Part shown: positions 1 to 6,556 of the stretch, piece after piece | Layout: every line of letters begins with the position of its first letter | Position numbering within the stretch: the stretch's first letter is position 1 | Source: a virus | IMG/VR virus record: IMGVR_UViG_3300025642_000027 | Coordinates: 1-25,742 of that record | Strand: one strand, 5' to 3' | Length of the DNA stretch: 25,742 bases | Notes under the pieces: model-generated | The model's input: the letters and a program-made list of their open reading frames with translations, nothing else | Told to the model about the DNA's origin: nothing | Databases searched by the model: none | Position numbers and translations under genes: made by a program

Positions 1-2
1 AG

Positions 3-107
3 CATGGACATTTGACCGGGACGAATGATGTGGGGTTTATTCGGGTGTCCAGAGCGTCTATGTTGAGAGTCAAACACGGCCCGCTTGTTGTCGGACCTAT
101 GGGATAG
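3..107 (+). CDS. C-terminal end of an upstream gene (partial)
   Basis: An open frame runs from the window edge for 34 codons to a TAG at 105-107. That stop overlaps the AGGGGAG ribosome site of the next gene and lies 12 bases before its ATG, the tight spacing seen throughout this operon, which favours this frame over the other two (they stop at 13-15 and 26-28). The visible tail reads HGHLTGTNDVG and ends VVGPMG. I do not recognise it. By position ahead of portal it could be the end of the terminase large subunit, but nothing in these residues proves this. Confidence 0.35.
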   Translation, partial: HGHLTGTNDVGFIRVSRASMLRVKHGPLVVGPMG

Positions 108-119
108 GGGAGTAAATAC

Positions 120-377
120 ATGGAAAACTATGAAAATGAGGCGAAAATAGAGGAAATTCAACCCCTACCAGCACGGCCTACACTGCGAGTCAGCGAAGTT
201 GCGGCATATTATGGCGTGGTGGAGAGGACCGTCTATCTATGGATTGAACACGGCCACCTGAAGACCGAACTCACGCCAGGAGGACAAAAGCGGATTACGC
301 GGGAGTCGCTTGATACTTGCCGGTTTGCCAAAAAGGAAACAGATAAAAAGTTGTCTAACCTACCTCGCCTGGGGTGA
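120..377 (+). CDS. Small helix-turn-helix DNA-binding protein, excisionase/MerR-like
   Basis: An 85-residue protein whose centre (about residues 23-70) matches the HTH_17/excisionase type of winged helix-turn-helix: LRVSEVAAYYGVVERTVYLW is the helix-turn-helix, followed by a wing (TPGGQKRITRESLD). In this family Arg/Lys in the wing and second helix contact DNA. The N-terminus is acidic and the C-terminus basic. The ATG at 120 has AGGGGAG at a normal distance. The gene lies directly ahead of portal rather than in an early lysis/lysogeny region. It may regulate the late operon, perhaps through the promoter-like site at 434-463, or assist terminase in DNA recognition. The fold call is fairly safe; the role is inference. 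Confidence 0.75.
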   Translation: MENYENEAKIEEIQPLPARPTLRVSEVAAYYGVVERTVYLWIEHGHLKTELTPGGQKRITRESLDTCRFAKKETDKKLSNLPRLG

Positions 378-548
378 AACTTCCTGAAATTTCATGAGAC
401 AACACACTTTATTGCACTCAAGCGCAGTTTAACTTGACATTTCCCTATTTCCCATTCCATAATACCTACCATACTATCTTTTTCTCCTTTCTTGGTTCCT
501 CACTTGACCGGAACAGCTAAGGGACCATTCTTTTAATGAGGACATCAT
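378..548 (+). other. Intergenic region with promoter-like site and pyrimidine-rich leader
   Basis: A 171-base gap between the helix-turn-helix gene and portal, one of the longer gaps in the window. It contains a small palindrome (GAAATTTC), a sigma70-like promoter (434-463), a pyrimidine-rich run around 472-500 and an imperfect hairpin in which GTTCC near 495 can pair with GGAAC at 510-514. The end carries TGAGGA, the ribosome site for portal. No additional ORF of convincing quality is seen. Confidence 0.5.
434..463 (+). promoter_or_regulatory. Candidate sigma70-type promoter ahead of the head genes
   Basis: TTGACA at 434-439 is a perfect -35 box, followed after 18 bases by CATAAT at 458-463, one base off the TATAAT consensus. 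It points toward portal and would give a leader of about 80 bases. The -35 box lies within a 15-base word, TTTAACTTGACATTT (428-442), repeated exactly at 4435-4449. It could be the late or head-operon promoter, possibly under control of the neighbouring DNA-binding protein. Sequence match only. Confidence 0.45.
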
Positions 549-1868
549 GTGACCCTCTTTGGCAAGATCAAACGAATTTTCAATCTCAGTCTATCTGACC
601 CTAAAGCGTGGAATCCGAGCCTGTGGAATTTGCGCGGATCTCAATCGCTATCCGGTGAGCATGTTGATGAAGATACCGCACTCACCTATTCAGCTTTTTG
701 GAATGCGATTAACCTGATTGCAGGTCCGCTTGGCTCTTTACCCCTCCATTTAATCCAACAGACCGGCAGAAACAAGAAAAACGCCATAGGCCAAAGCCTT
801 TATCATGTATTACACACCCAGTACAACCCCTACATGACCGCAATGGCAGGCCGGGAGTGCCTTGGTGCCCATGCTCTTACATGGGGCAATGGGTACGCCG
901 AGAAGGTCTTTAACGGCTACGGTGACATAATTGAGCTATGGCCTATCCCTCCGAATCGCGTTACCCCTAAAATGCAAGACAGTAAACTCGTTTACGAGAT
1001 AAGACTACCTGATGGTGGTAGCGTAATCCTTCCAAGAGAGAAGATTCTACACATCCCCGGCATCGGGTTTGACGGGTTTATGGGGTATTCAATCGTTGCG
1101 ATGGCGCGGAAATCCATTGGTTTGGGCATGGCGATGGAGACATTCGGCTCTCATTTTTTCGGACAGGGCACACACCCAGGCGTTATTGTGTCACATCCTG
1201 GGAAGCTGGACCCCCAGACCCACAGCAATATGAAAAAAGGGCTTACTGATACATACAGCGGGCTTGGTCAATCCCATAAACTTATGCTTCTTGAAGAGGG
1301 TTTGAAAATCGAGAAGTTAGGAGTTTCCCCAGAAGATTCGCAGTTCCTGCAGAGCAGGCAATTTCAAATCACAGACATGGCACGATGGATGAATTTGCCG
1401 GTTCATAAGCTGAAGGAAATGTCAAAAAGTTCCTTTAACAATATCGAATCTGAGAATGCCAGCTATGTTGCCGACTCATTATTGCCGTGGTTTGTGCGGT
1501 TTGAAGAAAATTATAATATGCAGCTCTTGTCTAAAACACAACAGAAACAAGGATTCTTTTTCAAGCACAATTTCGAAGGACTTTTAAGAGCCAGCACTAA
1601 AGACCGCGCTGAGTATTATCGGATAATGATAGGGACAGGCGTAATGACTCAAAACGAAGCCAGGTCTAAGGAGGATTTTAATCCCAGTGCTGATCCATTG
1701 GCTGATGAATTGTTCATGCCTACGGGATTGATACCACTTAGTAAATTTGAAGACTACCTGTCTAAAAATCAGGGGAATCAGGCAGGCCCACAACCAAAAC
1801 CAAAAGAAGATGAATCGCCAGAAGATATAAAAGACAAGAGACTTAAACTTATAACAGCACCTAACTAA
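549..1868 (+). CDS. Phage portal protein, HK97 family
   Basis: A 439-residue portal protein, the usual size for the HK97/SPP1-like portal family. Portal forms the dodecameric ring at one capsid vertex through which terminase pumps DNA and to which the neck attaches. Typical motifs include AFWNAINLIAGPLGSLPLHL near residue 50, then the YNPYMTAMAGRECL and TWGNGYAEKV segments, ELWPIPPNRVTP and a late helix-rich part (ITDMARWMNLPVHKL). The tail is charged and Pro/Lys-rich. The start is a GTG at 549 with TGAGGA about seven bases upstream; the nearby ATG at 547 is out of frame and meets a stop at once. The stop is followed directly by a structured element (1869-1982). Confidence 0.93.
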   Translation: MTLFGKIKRIFNLSLSDPKAWNPSLWNLRGSQSLSGEHVDEDTALTYSAFWNAINLIAGPLGSLPLHLIQQTGRNKKNAIGQSLYHVLHTQYNPYMTAMAGRECLGAHALTWGNGYAEKVFNGYGDIIELWPIPPNRVTPKMQDSKLVYEIRLPDGGSVILPREKILHIPGIGFDGFMGYSIVAMARKSIGLGMAMETFGSHFFGQGTHPGVIVSHPGKLDPQTHSNMKKGLTDTYSGLGQSHKLMLLEEGLKIEKLGVSPEDSQFLQSRQFQITDMARWMNLPVHKLKEMSKSSFNNIESENASYVADSLLPWFVRFEENYNMQLLSKTQQKQGFFFKHNFEGLLRASTKDRAEYYRIMIGTGVMTQNEARSKEDFNPSADPLADELFMPTGLIPLSKFEDYLSKNQGNQAGPQPKPKEDESPEDIKDKRLKLITAPN

Positions 1869-1982
1869 CAATCAGGGCGTTCCTTAACCGACGGGTTGAG
1901 GGATTATAAAGAAATTCAAGGGCAGTGTGGACTCCACATCGGGATTATTCCCGGTTCACACTGCCCTTTTTCTTTGCCCTGA
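1869..1982 (+). other. Three-level structured RNA element, copy 1 (portal/protease gap)
   Basis: This element starts at the base after the portal stop. A long-range stem closes it: TCAGGGC (1872-1878) with GCCCTGA (1976-1982). Inside are a small hairpin (AACC/GGTT around 1885-1896), the single-stranded word TAAAGAAATTCAA (near 1907-1919), and a strong 12-bp stem AAGGGCAGTGTG/CACACTGCCCTT (1918-1929 with 1957-1968) capped by CGGG/CCCG and followed by TTTCTTT. A second element with the same plan, flanking words and 114-nt span lies at 14702-14815. The protease ribosome site follows eight bases later. It may act as a partial terminator or an RNA processing/stability signal. Confidence 0.6.
1918..1975 (+). 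terminator. Intrinsic-terminator-like hairpin inside the operon
   Basis: A perfect 12-bp stem (1918-1929 with 1957-1968), containing a small CGGG/CCCG hairpin, runs straight into a T-rich tract (1967-1975, nine bases with one C). As transcribed on the plus strand this is a good intrinsic terminator. Essential virion genes follow without an obvious new promoter, so termination is probably partial or overridden. Confidence 0.55.
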
Positions 1983-2002
1983 AGCTAATGGAGGAAAACC
2001 AA

Positions 2003-3058
2003 ATGAGAATCAAAAGGAGCCCATTCAAACCGAGAGCGAAGGCAGGACTTTATAAAATCAAGGACGCAGACCCGACCTATGATTGTGAATGTATCGACTG
2101 CGGGCATGAGATGCAATCCGATGAACATTGCCGAGATATTAAATGCCCTGAATGTGGCGGAGAAATGAGAAGGGCGGAACGTCCAGGGCAGGGTGCAAAG
2201 AGTGCGAAAGCAACTGAAGCAACCGTTTTTATTTATGATGAAATTGGCTGGTTTGGTGTTAATGCCGAGGACTTCATAAAAGACCTGAACGGTATTAAAG
2301 CAAAGACGATCCATTTACGGTTTAATTCCCCCGGCGGGTCCGTTTTCGATGGCACAGCCGTATTTAATGCAATTAAGCAGCACAAAGCGAAGACGGTCTC
2401 CCACATAGACGGGCTCGCCGCCTCTATCTCTTCTGTGATTGCTCTTGCCTCCGATGAAGTACGCATGGCCGAGAATGCTTTTCTAATGATTCACGATCCG
2501 TGGTCGATGGTGATTGGGAATGCAGACATTATGCGTGAAGAGGCTGATTTGCTGGATAAGATCGGCGGAACGATTGCGAAGTCGTATATGGACAAGACTG
2601 GGAAAGACGCCAAAGAAATCAAGAAATTAATGGCAGCCGAAACATGGATGACAGCCGATGAAGCCCTCGAAATGGGATTTATCGACGCGATTGATGAGAA
2701 TGAAGAAGACGAAAAGGCGAAAGCCACATTATTTGATCTGTCTGTTTTCGCTAACGTGCCAGACACACTAATGAAGATGGAAGCAAAGAAAGACCTTAAT
2801 GAGCGTGATTTAGAGAAAGTCCTGCGAGAGGCAGGAGGTTGTTCTCGAAGTCAGGCTAAGGAAATATTGGCTAAAGGGTTTGCCGCTATTCAGGATGTGC
2901 GAGATGCCCAAACTGAAAGCGATGGTCAGGATGTGCGAGATGCCCAAACTGAAGAAACCCCTCTGCGAGATGCCGAGCCAGCCGAAGACCATGCGATTAC
3001 CGAAGGAAGCACAGAATATCTATTAATGCAGGCCGAAATAATGGCCCCAACAGGATAA
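2003..3058 (+). CDS. Head maturation protease, ClpP/SppA-like, with N-terminal zinc ribbon
   Basis: A 351-residue serine protease expected to cleave capsid and scaffold proteins during head maturation. Residues 28-51 form a zinc ribbon (CX2C at 30/33 and 48/51, extra Cys at 28 and 43), followed by MRRAERPG. The ClpP-type core spans about 74-250: FNSPGGSVFDG gives the oxyanion glycines, DGLAASISS the nucleophile (Ser141) and FLMIHDPW the catalytic His164. The C-terminus is charged, with a 12-residue tandem repeat (QDVRDAQTE). I chose ATG 2003 because GGAGG lies eight bases upstream. Upstream in-frame codons back to 1925 would read through the structured element and are unlikely to be coding. 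An AAGGAGG at its stop leads into the capsid gene. Confidence 0.9.
   Translation: MRIKRSPFKPRAKAGLYKIKDADPTYDCECIDCGHEMQSDEHCRDIKCPECGGEMRRAERPGQGAKSAKATEATVFIYDEIGWFGVNAEDFIKDLNGIKAKTIHLRFNSPGGSVFDGTAVFNAIKQHKAKTVSHIDGLAASISSVIALASDEVRMAENAFLMIHDPWSMVIGNADIMREEADLLDKIGGTIAKSYMDKTGKDAKEIKKLMAAETWMTADEALEMGFIDAIDENEEDEKAKATLFDLSVFANVPDTLMKMEAKKDLNERDLEKVLREAGGCSRSQAKEILAKGFAAIQDVRDAQTESDGQDVRDAQTEETPLRDAEPAEDHAITEGSTEYLLMQAEIMAPTG
2891..2953 (+). repeat. 27-bp direct repeat in the protease gene tail
   Basis: An exact 27-base word beginning CAGGATGTGCGAGATG occurs at 2891-2917 and 2927-2953, a 36-base (12-codon) period that keeps frame. A third, shorter echo (CTGCGAGATGCC) is at 2961-2972. It encodes an acidic linker and probably varies in copy number by slippage. 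Confidence 0.85.
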
Positions 3059-3072
3059 GGAGGACTTTTGAG

Positions 3073-4416
3073 ATGAAAACTGTAACACAATACAGAGAAG
3101 ATATCGCCAGTCTGATGAAGAAAATCGGTGATATTGATGCAAAGTGTATCGCAGAAAACCGCGATCCGACCGAGGAAGAAACGGCTCTAAAGAGCGAAAT
3201 GATGAACAAGATCGACAAAACCCGAATAGATGTGGATGCGCTGGTACGCCAGGAAAAGATAGTTGCAGAATTGAGCGCACCGATATCCGCACCTGAAACC
3301 AAGCCTGCCCCACAGAATAGCAAAGGCAGTGGGATTGTAGTCCGAGATAAGGATCGGTTTGCCACTCTCGGCGAACAGTTGAGTGCCGTTATAAACGCCG
3401 GGAAACCAGGCGGGATGGTTGACCCTCGGTTGAGGAATCAGGGTGTAATCCAAAATGCAGCCACTGGCTTGAATGAAACCGTACCCAGTGAAGGAGGGTT
3501 TCTTGTTCAGACTGACTTTAGTTCTGAACTTCTGGAACAGGTAATCGCAACGGGGCTTCTGGCTGCAAAGTGCAAGCGCATTCAGATTTCTGGGAATTCC
3601 AACGGGATCAAGTTGAATGGCGTTGACGAAACCTCCAGAGCATCGGCTACTTGGGGTGGCATTCAGGTTTACATGAAAGACGAGGCCGCCGCTGCAATTG
3701 CGAGTAAGCCGACATTCAGGGAAATCGAGCTTAATCTCCATAAAATGATCGGAGTGTGCTACCTCACTGAGGAATTGATGGCTGATACTGTGGCCCTGGC
3801 GGGTTGGGTTACGCAGGGCTTCGTTCAGGCCTTTGGTTTTAAGACTGATGATCTAATTGTCAGAGGTACGGGCGCTGGACAGCCTATGGGCATCCTGAAT
3901 TCAGGGAGTCTGGTATCAGTTGCCAAGGAAACCGGGCAGACCAAAGAGACTATTTTGGCAGAGAATGTAATCAAGATGTATTCGCGCATGTTCGCAGGAT
4001 CTTTAACGAGCGCCGAATGGTACATCAACCAGAACATTTTGCCGCAGCTTTTAACCATGTCCCTTGCAGTTGGGGTTGGTGGAGTACCGGTGTACCTGCC
4101 GCCAGGGAACACTCTGTCAAATGCTCCAGGTGGAGCGCTTCTCGGAAGGCCAGTAAATCCCATTGAGCAGGCATCGACCCTTGGAACTTTGGGCGATATT
4201 ATGTTTGCCGATCTGAGCAACGGGTATCTTCTTGCGGAGAAAGGCGGAATAAGGCAGGAAACCTCCATTCATGTGCAATTTTTACAGGACGAGGAAGTCC
4301 TGAAATTCGTGGTTCGGCTGGATGGACAAACGGTTAGAGCGAGTGCATTAACGCCATACAAGGGCGGGTCCACATCAACTCAGTCGCACGTAGTCGCCCT
4401 TGCAACTCGTGCATAA
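3073..4416 (+). CDS. Major capsid protein, HK97 fold
   Basis: A 447-residue capsid subunit of the HK97 family. Residues 1 to about 110 are a charged, helical delta domain of the kind that acts as built-in scaffold and is removed by the prohead protease, which fits the adjacent protease gene. The mature shell domain starts near residue 140 with GGFLVQTDFSSELLE. It continues through KLNGVDETSRASATWGG (the E-loop region), LTEELMAD, the RGTGAGQPMGIL motif near residue 265 and a C-terminal beta segment with LDGQTV. The gene has a strong AAGGAGG (3057-3063) ten bases ahead of ATG. A long hairpin region follows it. I saw no evidence about chemical cross-linking. Confidence 0.93.
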   Translation: MKTVTQYREDIASLMKKIGDIDAKCIAENRDPTEEETALKSEMMNKIDKTRIDVDALVRQEKIVAELSAPISAPETKPAPQNSKGSGIVVRDKDRFATLGEQLSAVINAGKPGGMVDPRLRNQGVIQNAATGLNETVPSEGGFLVQTDFSSELLEQVIATGLLAAKCKRIQISGNSNGIKLNGVDETSRASATWGGIQVYMKDEAAAAIASKPTFREIELNLHKMIGVCYLTEELMADTVALAGWVTQGFVQAFGFKTDDLIVRGTGAGQPMGILNSGSLVSVAKETGQTKETILAENVIKMYSRMFAGSLTSAEWYINQNILPQLLTMSLAVGVGGVPVYLPPGNTLSNAPGGALLGRPVNPIEQASTLGTLGDIMFADLSNGYLLAEKGGIRQETSIHVQFLQDEEVLKFVVRLDGQTVRASALTPYKGGSTSTQSHVVALATRA

Positions 4417-4434
4417 TGCGATTTAACCATTTAA

Positions 4435-4449
4435 TTTAACTTGACATTT
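4435..4449 (+). repeat. 15-base word shared with the promoter region at 428-442
   Basis: TTTAACTTGACATTT occurs exactly at 428-442 and 4435-4449. Here too it contains a perfect TTGACA (4441-4446), but no good -10 box lies 16-18 bases on; the sequence there is AAACCCCA. It overlaps the left arm of the nested hairpins (4448-4517). It may be a regulator site or a decayed promoter. Confidence 0.5.
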
Positions 4450-4517
4450 AACCGCCTCTTTTAAACCCCAAGTAATCATCAATTAATTACTTGGGATTAT
4501 AGCAAAGAGGCGGTTAA
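4448..4517 (+). other. Two perfect nested hairpins after the capsid gene
   Basis: The outer arms TTAACCGCCTCTTT (4448-4461) and AAAGAGGCGGTTAA (4504-4517) are a perfect 14-bp inverted repeat. Inside them, CCCAAGTAAT (4467-4476) and ATTACTTGGG (4486-4495) form a perfect 10-bp hairpin with a 9-base loop. The inner and outer stems are separated by short unpaired A/T-rich stretches. No T-run follows, so it is not a standard intrinsic terminator. The next gene's AAAAGGAGG begins about 20 bases downstream. It may be an RNA stabiliser or processing site between capsid and the next gene, a DNA cruciform, or a dimer-binding site. Confidence 0.8.
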
Positions 4518-4554
4518 TCAAAACATTTCAGTAATTTAAAAGGAGGACGTTATT

Positions 4555-5046
4555 ATGACTATGAAATTTTCACCAGAAACATTCCCGACCATTCAATGCC
4601 ATGAGCCGGTCTTGAGTAATGCGATCGCTGCAACTTGTCAGCCCATTTACCTTGGGAACGCCGATGGTGTGTGGCTTATGATGCACGAGGATTACGCCGT
4701 TGATGGAACCCAGCTTGTTTTGACATTCAGAGAGGGTGCAACGGAAGCGATTGCCTTGGCTGGAACCTATGCTGTCACGGCTACCTGGGGCGGGTGGAAG
4801 AATATCACCGCACAGACCAGCGATGTGTGGACGGCATTGACCGCCGCTGCTACCTTCACCTTGGATGGAGAGGCGGGTGGTAACAACTGCATGTGGGCGT
4901 TTTATGTTCCCTCCATCATGCTCACAGACGGGTACGATTGGCTGCACCCGACCTTTGCCGATGGTAATGGTGGTAATTATGTCAGTGCTATGTATATCCT
5001 GGACGGTTTCAGATACAAGCAGGCTACACCTCCCACCGCGATGTAA
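4555..5046 (+). CDS. Putative virion protein, possible capsid decoration
   Basis: A 163-residue protein of unrecognised family. It is neutral to acidic, rich in Thr, Ala, Trp and Gly, with no signal peptide or membrane segment. Alternating hydrophobic stretches such as AIALAGTYAVTATWGGW suggest beta structure. Two ATGs are possible (4555 and 4561); AAAAGGAGG at 4538-4546 lies eight bases before the first, which I chose. The very strong ribosome site and its position right after the major capsid gene suggest an abundant head protein, for example a decoration or head-fibre protein. This is inference from position. Confidence 0.6.
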   Translation: MTMKFSPETFPTIQCHEPVLSNAIAATCQPIYLGNADGVWLMMHEDYAVDGTQLVLTFREGATEAIALAGTYAVTATWGGWKNITAQTSDVWTALTAAATFTLDGEAGGNNCMWAFYVPSIMLTDGYDWLHPTFADGNGGNYVSAMYILDGFRYKQATPPTAM

Positions 5047-5058
5047 ACCGATAACCAT

Positions 5059-5080
5059 GGCGGGCTGAAATATGCCCGCC
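5059..5080 (+). other. 7-bp GC hairpin followed by ACTATAAA
   Basis: GGCGGGC (5059-5065) and GCCCGCC (5074-5080) make a perfect GC-rich stem with an 8-base loop just after the 163-residue gene. It is followed by TAACTATAAA, not a T-run. A similar hairpin at 6477-6496 is followed by TGACTATAAA, so the pair may be one type of intercistronic element. Confidence 0.65.
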
Positions 5081-5142
5081 TAACTATAAACCTGGGTGGT
5101 CTGGAAAGATGACCATGCCATTATCCAAAGGAGGATAAAAAT

Positions 5143-5640
5143 ATGGCGAACTATAACCCAAGCACGATTGCAAGAATTGCTGACATTAATTATGGACTGC
5201 GGGTTGATACAGCCGTTCTGGCCGCTACAGGCTGGGGCGGAATAGCGGTTTGGCCGTTATTTACCGTTGTCAATGGGAGAGTTCTGGTTAATCAAATTGT
5301 CGGGGAAATCACAACCGTTCTGCCGACGCTTGCCACATTGGTAAAGTATTATTTCACGCCAACCGGGGGGGCACAGGTTGACCTTAGTGCTATTTCTTTG
5401 ACTGTTTCAGATTTAGCAGTAGGCATACGTATTTTAGCAGCAGGAACCATCGGAGGTGCAACCACATTCAGCGGTATTGGGGCATCAATGGCGCAACCGA
5501 CACCCTACATAGTTGGTCAAGTCGGAGTCGGCGGAGCGCTTGGCATTGAATCCACGACTATAGCGTTGACTTCAGGGGCAGCAAAGTTTTCTGTCTGGTA
5601 TGTACCGCTTGATGACGGTGCCTATATAGAAGCTGCATAA
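5143..5640 (+). CDS. Putative virion protein, Gly/Ala/Thr-rich
   Basis: A 165-residue protein with almost no charged residues in its C-terminal two thirds. It is rich in Gly, Ala, Thr, Val and Ile, as in many beta-sandwich virion proteins. The start reads MANYNPSTIARIADINYG; the middle (KYYFTPTGGAQVDLSAISLTV) and end (AAKFSVWYVPLDDGAYIEA) look like edge strands of a compact beta domain. AAAGGAGG lies a normal distance ahead of ATG. I do not recognise the family. Strong translation and placement between capsid and connector suggest a decoration protein or trimeric head protein. It is not obviously similar to its neighbours at 4555 and 5853. Confidence 0.6.
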   Translation: MANYNPSTIARIADINYGLRVDTAVLAATGWGGIAVWPLFTVVNGRVLVNQIVGEITTVLPTLATLVKYYFTPTGGAQVDLSAISLTVSDLAVGIRILAAGTIGGATTFSGIGASMAQPTPYIVGQVGVGGALGIESTTIALTSGAAKFSVWYVPLDDGAYIEAA

Positions 5641-5652
5641 GGGAGGTAGGCT

Positions 5653-5838
5653 ATGACCGTGCAACTTGTCACAACCATTCAAAGGTGGAATTGGTGGGAT
5701 GGAGATACGAAGCCCACTGATCCACCGGAGGGTTCAACCGGGTACGAAGTCAACACAGGTGTAAGATGGATTTACCATGACGGAAACTGGGTTGAGGATA
5801 TCTCGTTAATCTATGCGCTTACAGAAGCGTTACCATAA
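5653..5838 (+). CDS. Small Trp-rich phage protein
   Basis: A 61-residue protein with six Trp residues: RWNWWDGD near the start, then VRWIYHDGNWVED. It has a good GGGAGG ribosome site and gaps of only 12-14 bases on both sides, so it is part of the same transcriptional unit. The segment GSTGYEVNTGVRWIYHDGNW looks like a short beta-hairpin module of the kind seen in small phage structural or attachment proteins. Function is unknown; a minor head protein is a guess. Confidence 0.6.
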   Translation: MTVQLVTTIQRWNWWDGDTKPTDPPEGSTGYEVNTGVRWIYHDGNWVEDISLIYALTEALP

Positions 5839-5852
5839 CGGAGGATTTTAAA

Positions 5853-6470
5853 ATGCAAGCAGAAGCAAGAGTGGGTGCGATTTCAGCATCCAGTGGGAGC
5901 GTAAATCCACTACGGACGAATGAGGAAGGTGCTCTCGTAACACAGTGCGGGGGCGGAAAGTATTATGAGGCGACAAAGAACGCTCAGGTTTACGTGGTCG
6001 CAAATCAGGCGGCGGTGGCGCTCACAGCATTGTACGCAACTCCATACACGGGCCTTTTGATAGCCAACCCGCCAGCTTCAACAAAAAATCTGGTTATGTT
6101 GCGATTCGGATATACCTTCACCGTTTTGGCACCGACAGCCGCTACATGGATTGGGTTGATGACTGGATCTGCTCCGACGACCGCCCTTGTCAGTACGATT
6201 GACACAAGGAATCGCTTAAAGGGTGGCGCCGCAGGCGTAGGTATCGCCTTAGATGCCGCTGTCTTGACTGGGGGTATCCCGGTACTTGAACAGGTGTTTG
6301 GAATGTATGGCACAGGGGCGACAAACCTATTCACCCAAGGCCCATTTGGTGACATCGATCTTGACGGTTCGTTGATTCTGGCTCCTGGTTATTATGTGGC
6401 TGCATGTAGTTTTGCGGCAAACACGGCCAGCGCGGAATTTTCATTTATGTGGCAGGAAGTGGATGCCTAA
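5853..6470 (+). CDS. Putative virion structural protein
   Basis: A 205-residue protein, Ala/Gly/Thr-rich and poor in charge, with no membrane segment or signal. It opens with MQAEARVGAISASSGSVNPL, then carries strand-like runs (TGLLIANPPASTKNLVMLR) and ends APGYYVAACSFAANTASAEF. This composition is typical of beta-rich virion surface proteins; I do not recognise a named family. CGGAGG precedes ATG. With the genes at 4555, 5143 and 5653 it forms a four-gene block of strongly translated unknowns between capsid and neck, consistent with head decoration. A hairpin follows its stop. Confidence 0.6.
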   Translation: MQAEARVGAISASSGSVNPLRTNEEGALVTQCGGGKYYEATKNAQVYVVANQAAVALTALYATPYTGLLIANPPASTKNLVMLRFGYTFTVLAPTAATWIGLMTGSAPTTALVSTIDTRNRLKGGAAGVGIALDAAVLTGGIPVLEQVFGMYGTGATNLFTQGPFGDIDLDGSLILAPGYYVAACSFAANTASAEFSFMWQEVDA

Positions 6471-6476
6471 ATAGTG

Positions 6477-6496
6477 GGCCGGTCATTATGACGGCC
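6477..6496 (+). other. Hairpin followed by ACTATAAA, second copy type
   Basis: GGCCG (6477-6481) pairs with CGGCC (6492-6496), and TCA/TGA inside can extend the stem past one unpaired base. It begins six bases after the stop of the 205-residue gene. The downstream TGACTATAAA matches the TAACTATAAA found after the 5059-5080 hairpin. There is no T-run. Confidence 0.6.
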
Positions 6497-6556
6497 TGAC
6501 TATAAAGGACAATTGGGGGTGTTAGCGTCCAGGGATATGTGGAACAGAGGTAAACC

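Noticed and set aside
1584-1871. Minus-strand ORFs here and at many other positions (for example 3187-3741, 4570-5058, 10592-11146, 22862-23338)
   Set aside because: They mirror well-supported plus-strand genes, lack ribosome sites in an otherwise all-plus operon and have unnatural composition (Ser/Ile/Leu-rich antisense bias).
1925-2002. Longer N-terminus for the head protease, starting at 1925
   Set aside because: It would translate the arm of a strong hairpin and has no ribosome site; ATG 2003 has GGAGG eight bases upstream and begins the basic/zinc-ribbon region.
4448-4517. Nested hairpin as a standard intrinsic terminator
   Set aside because: No T-run follows the stem on either strand.
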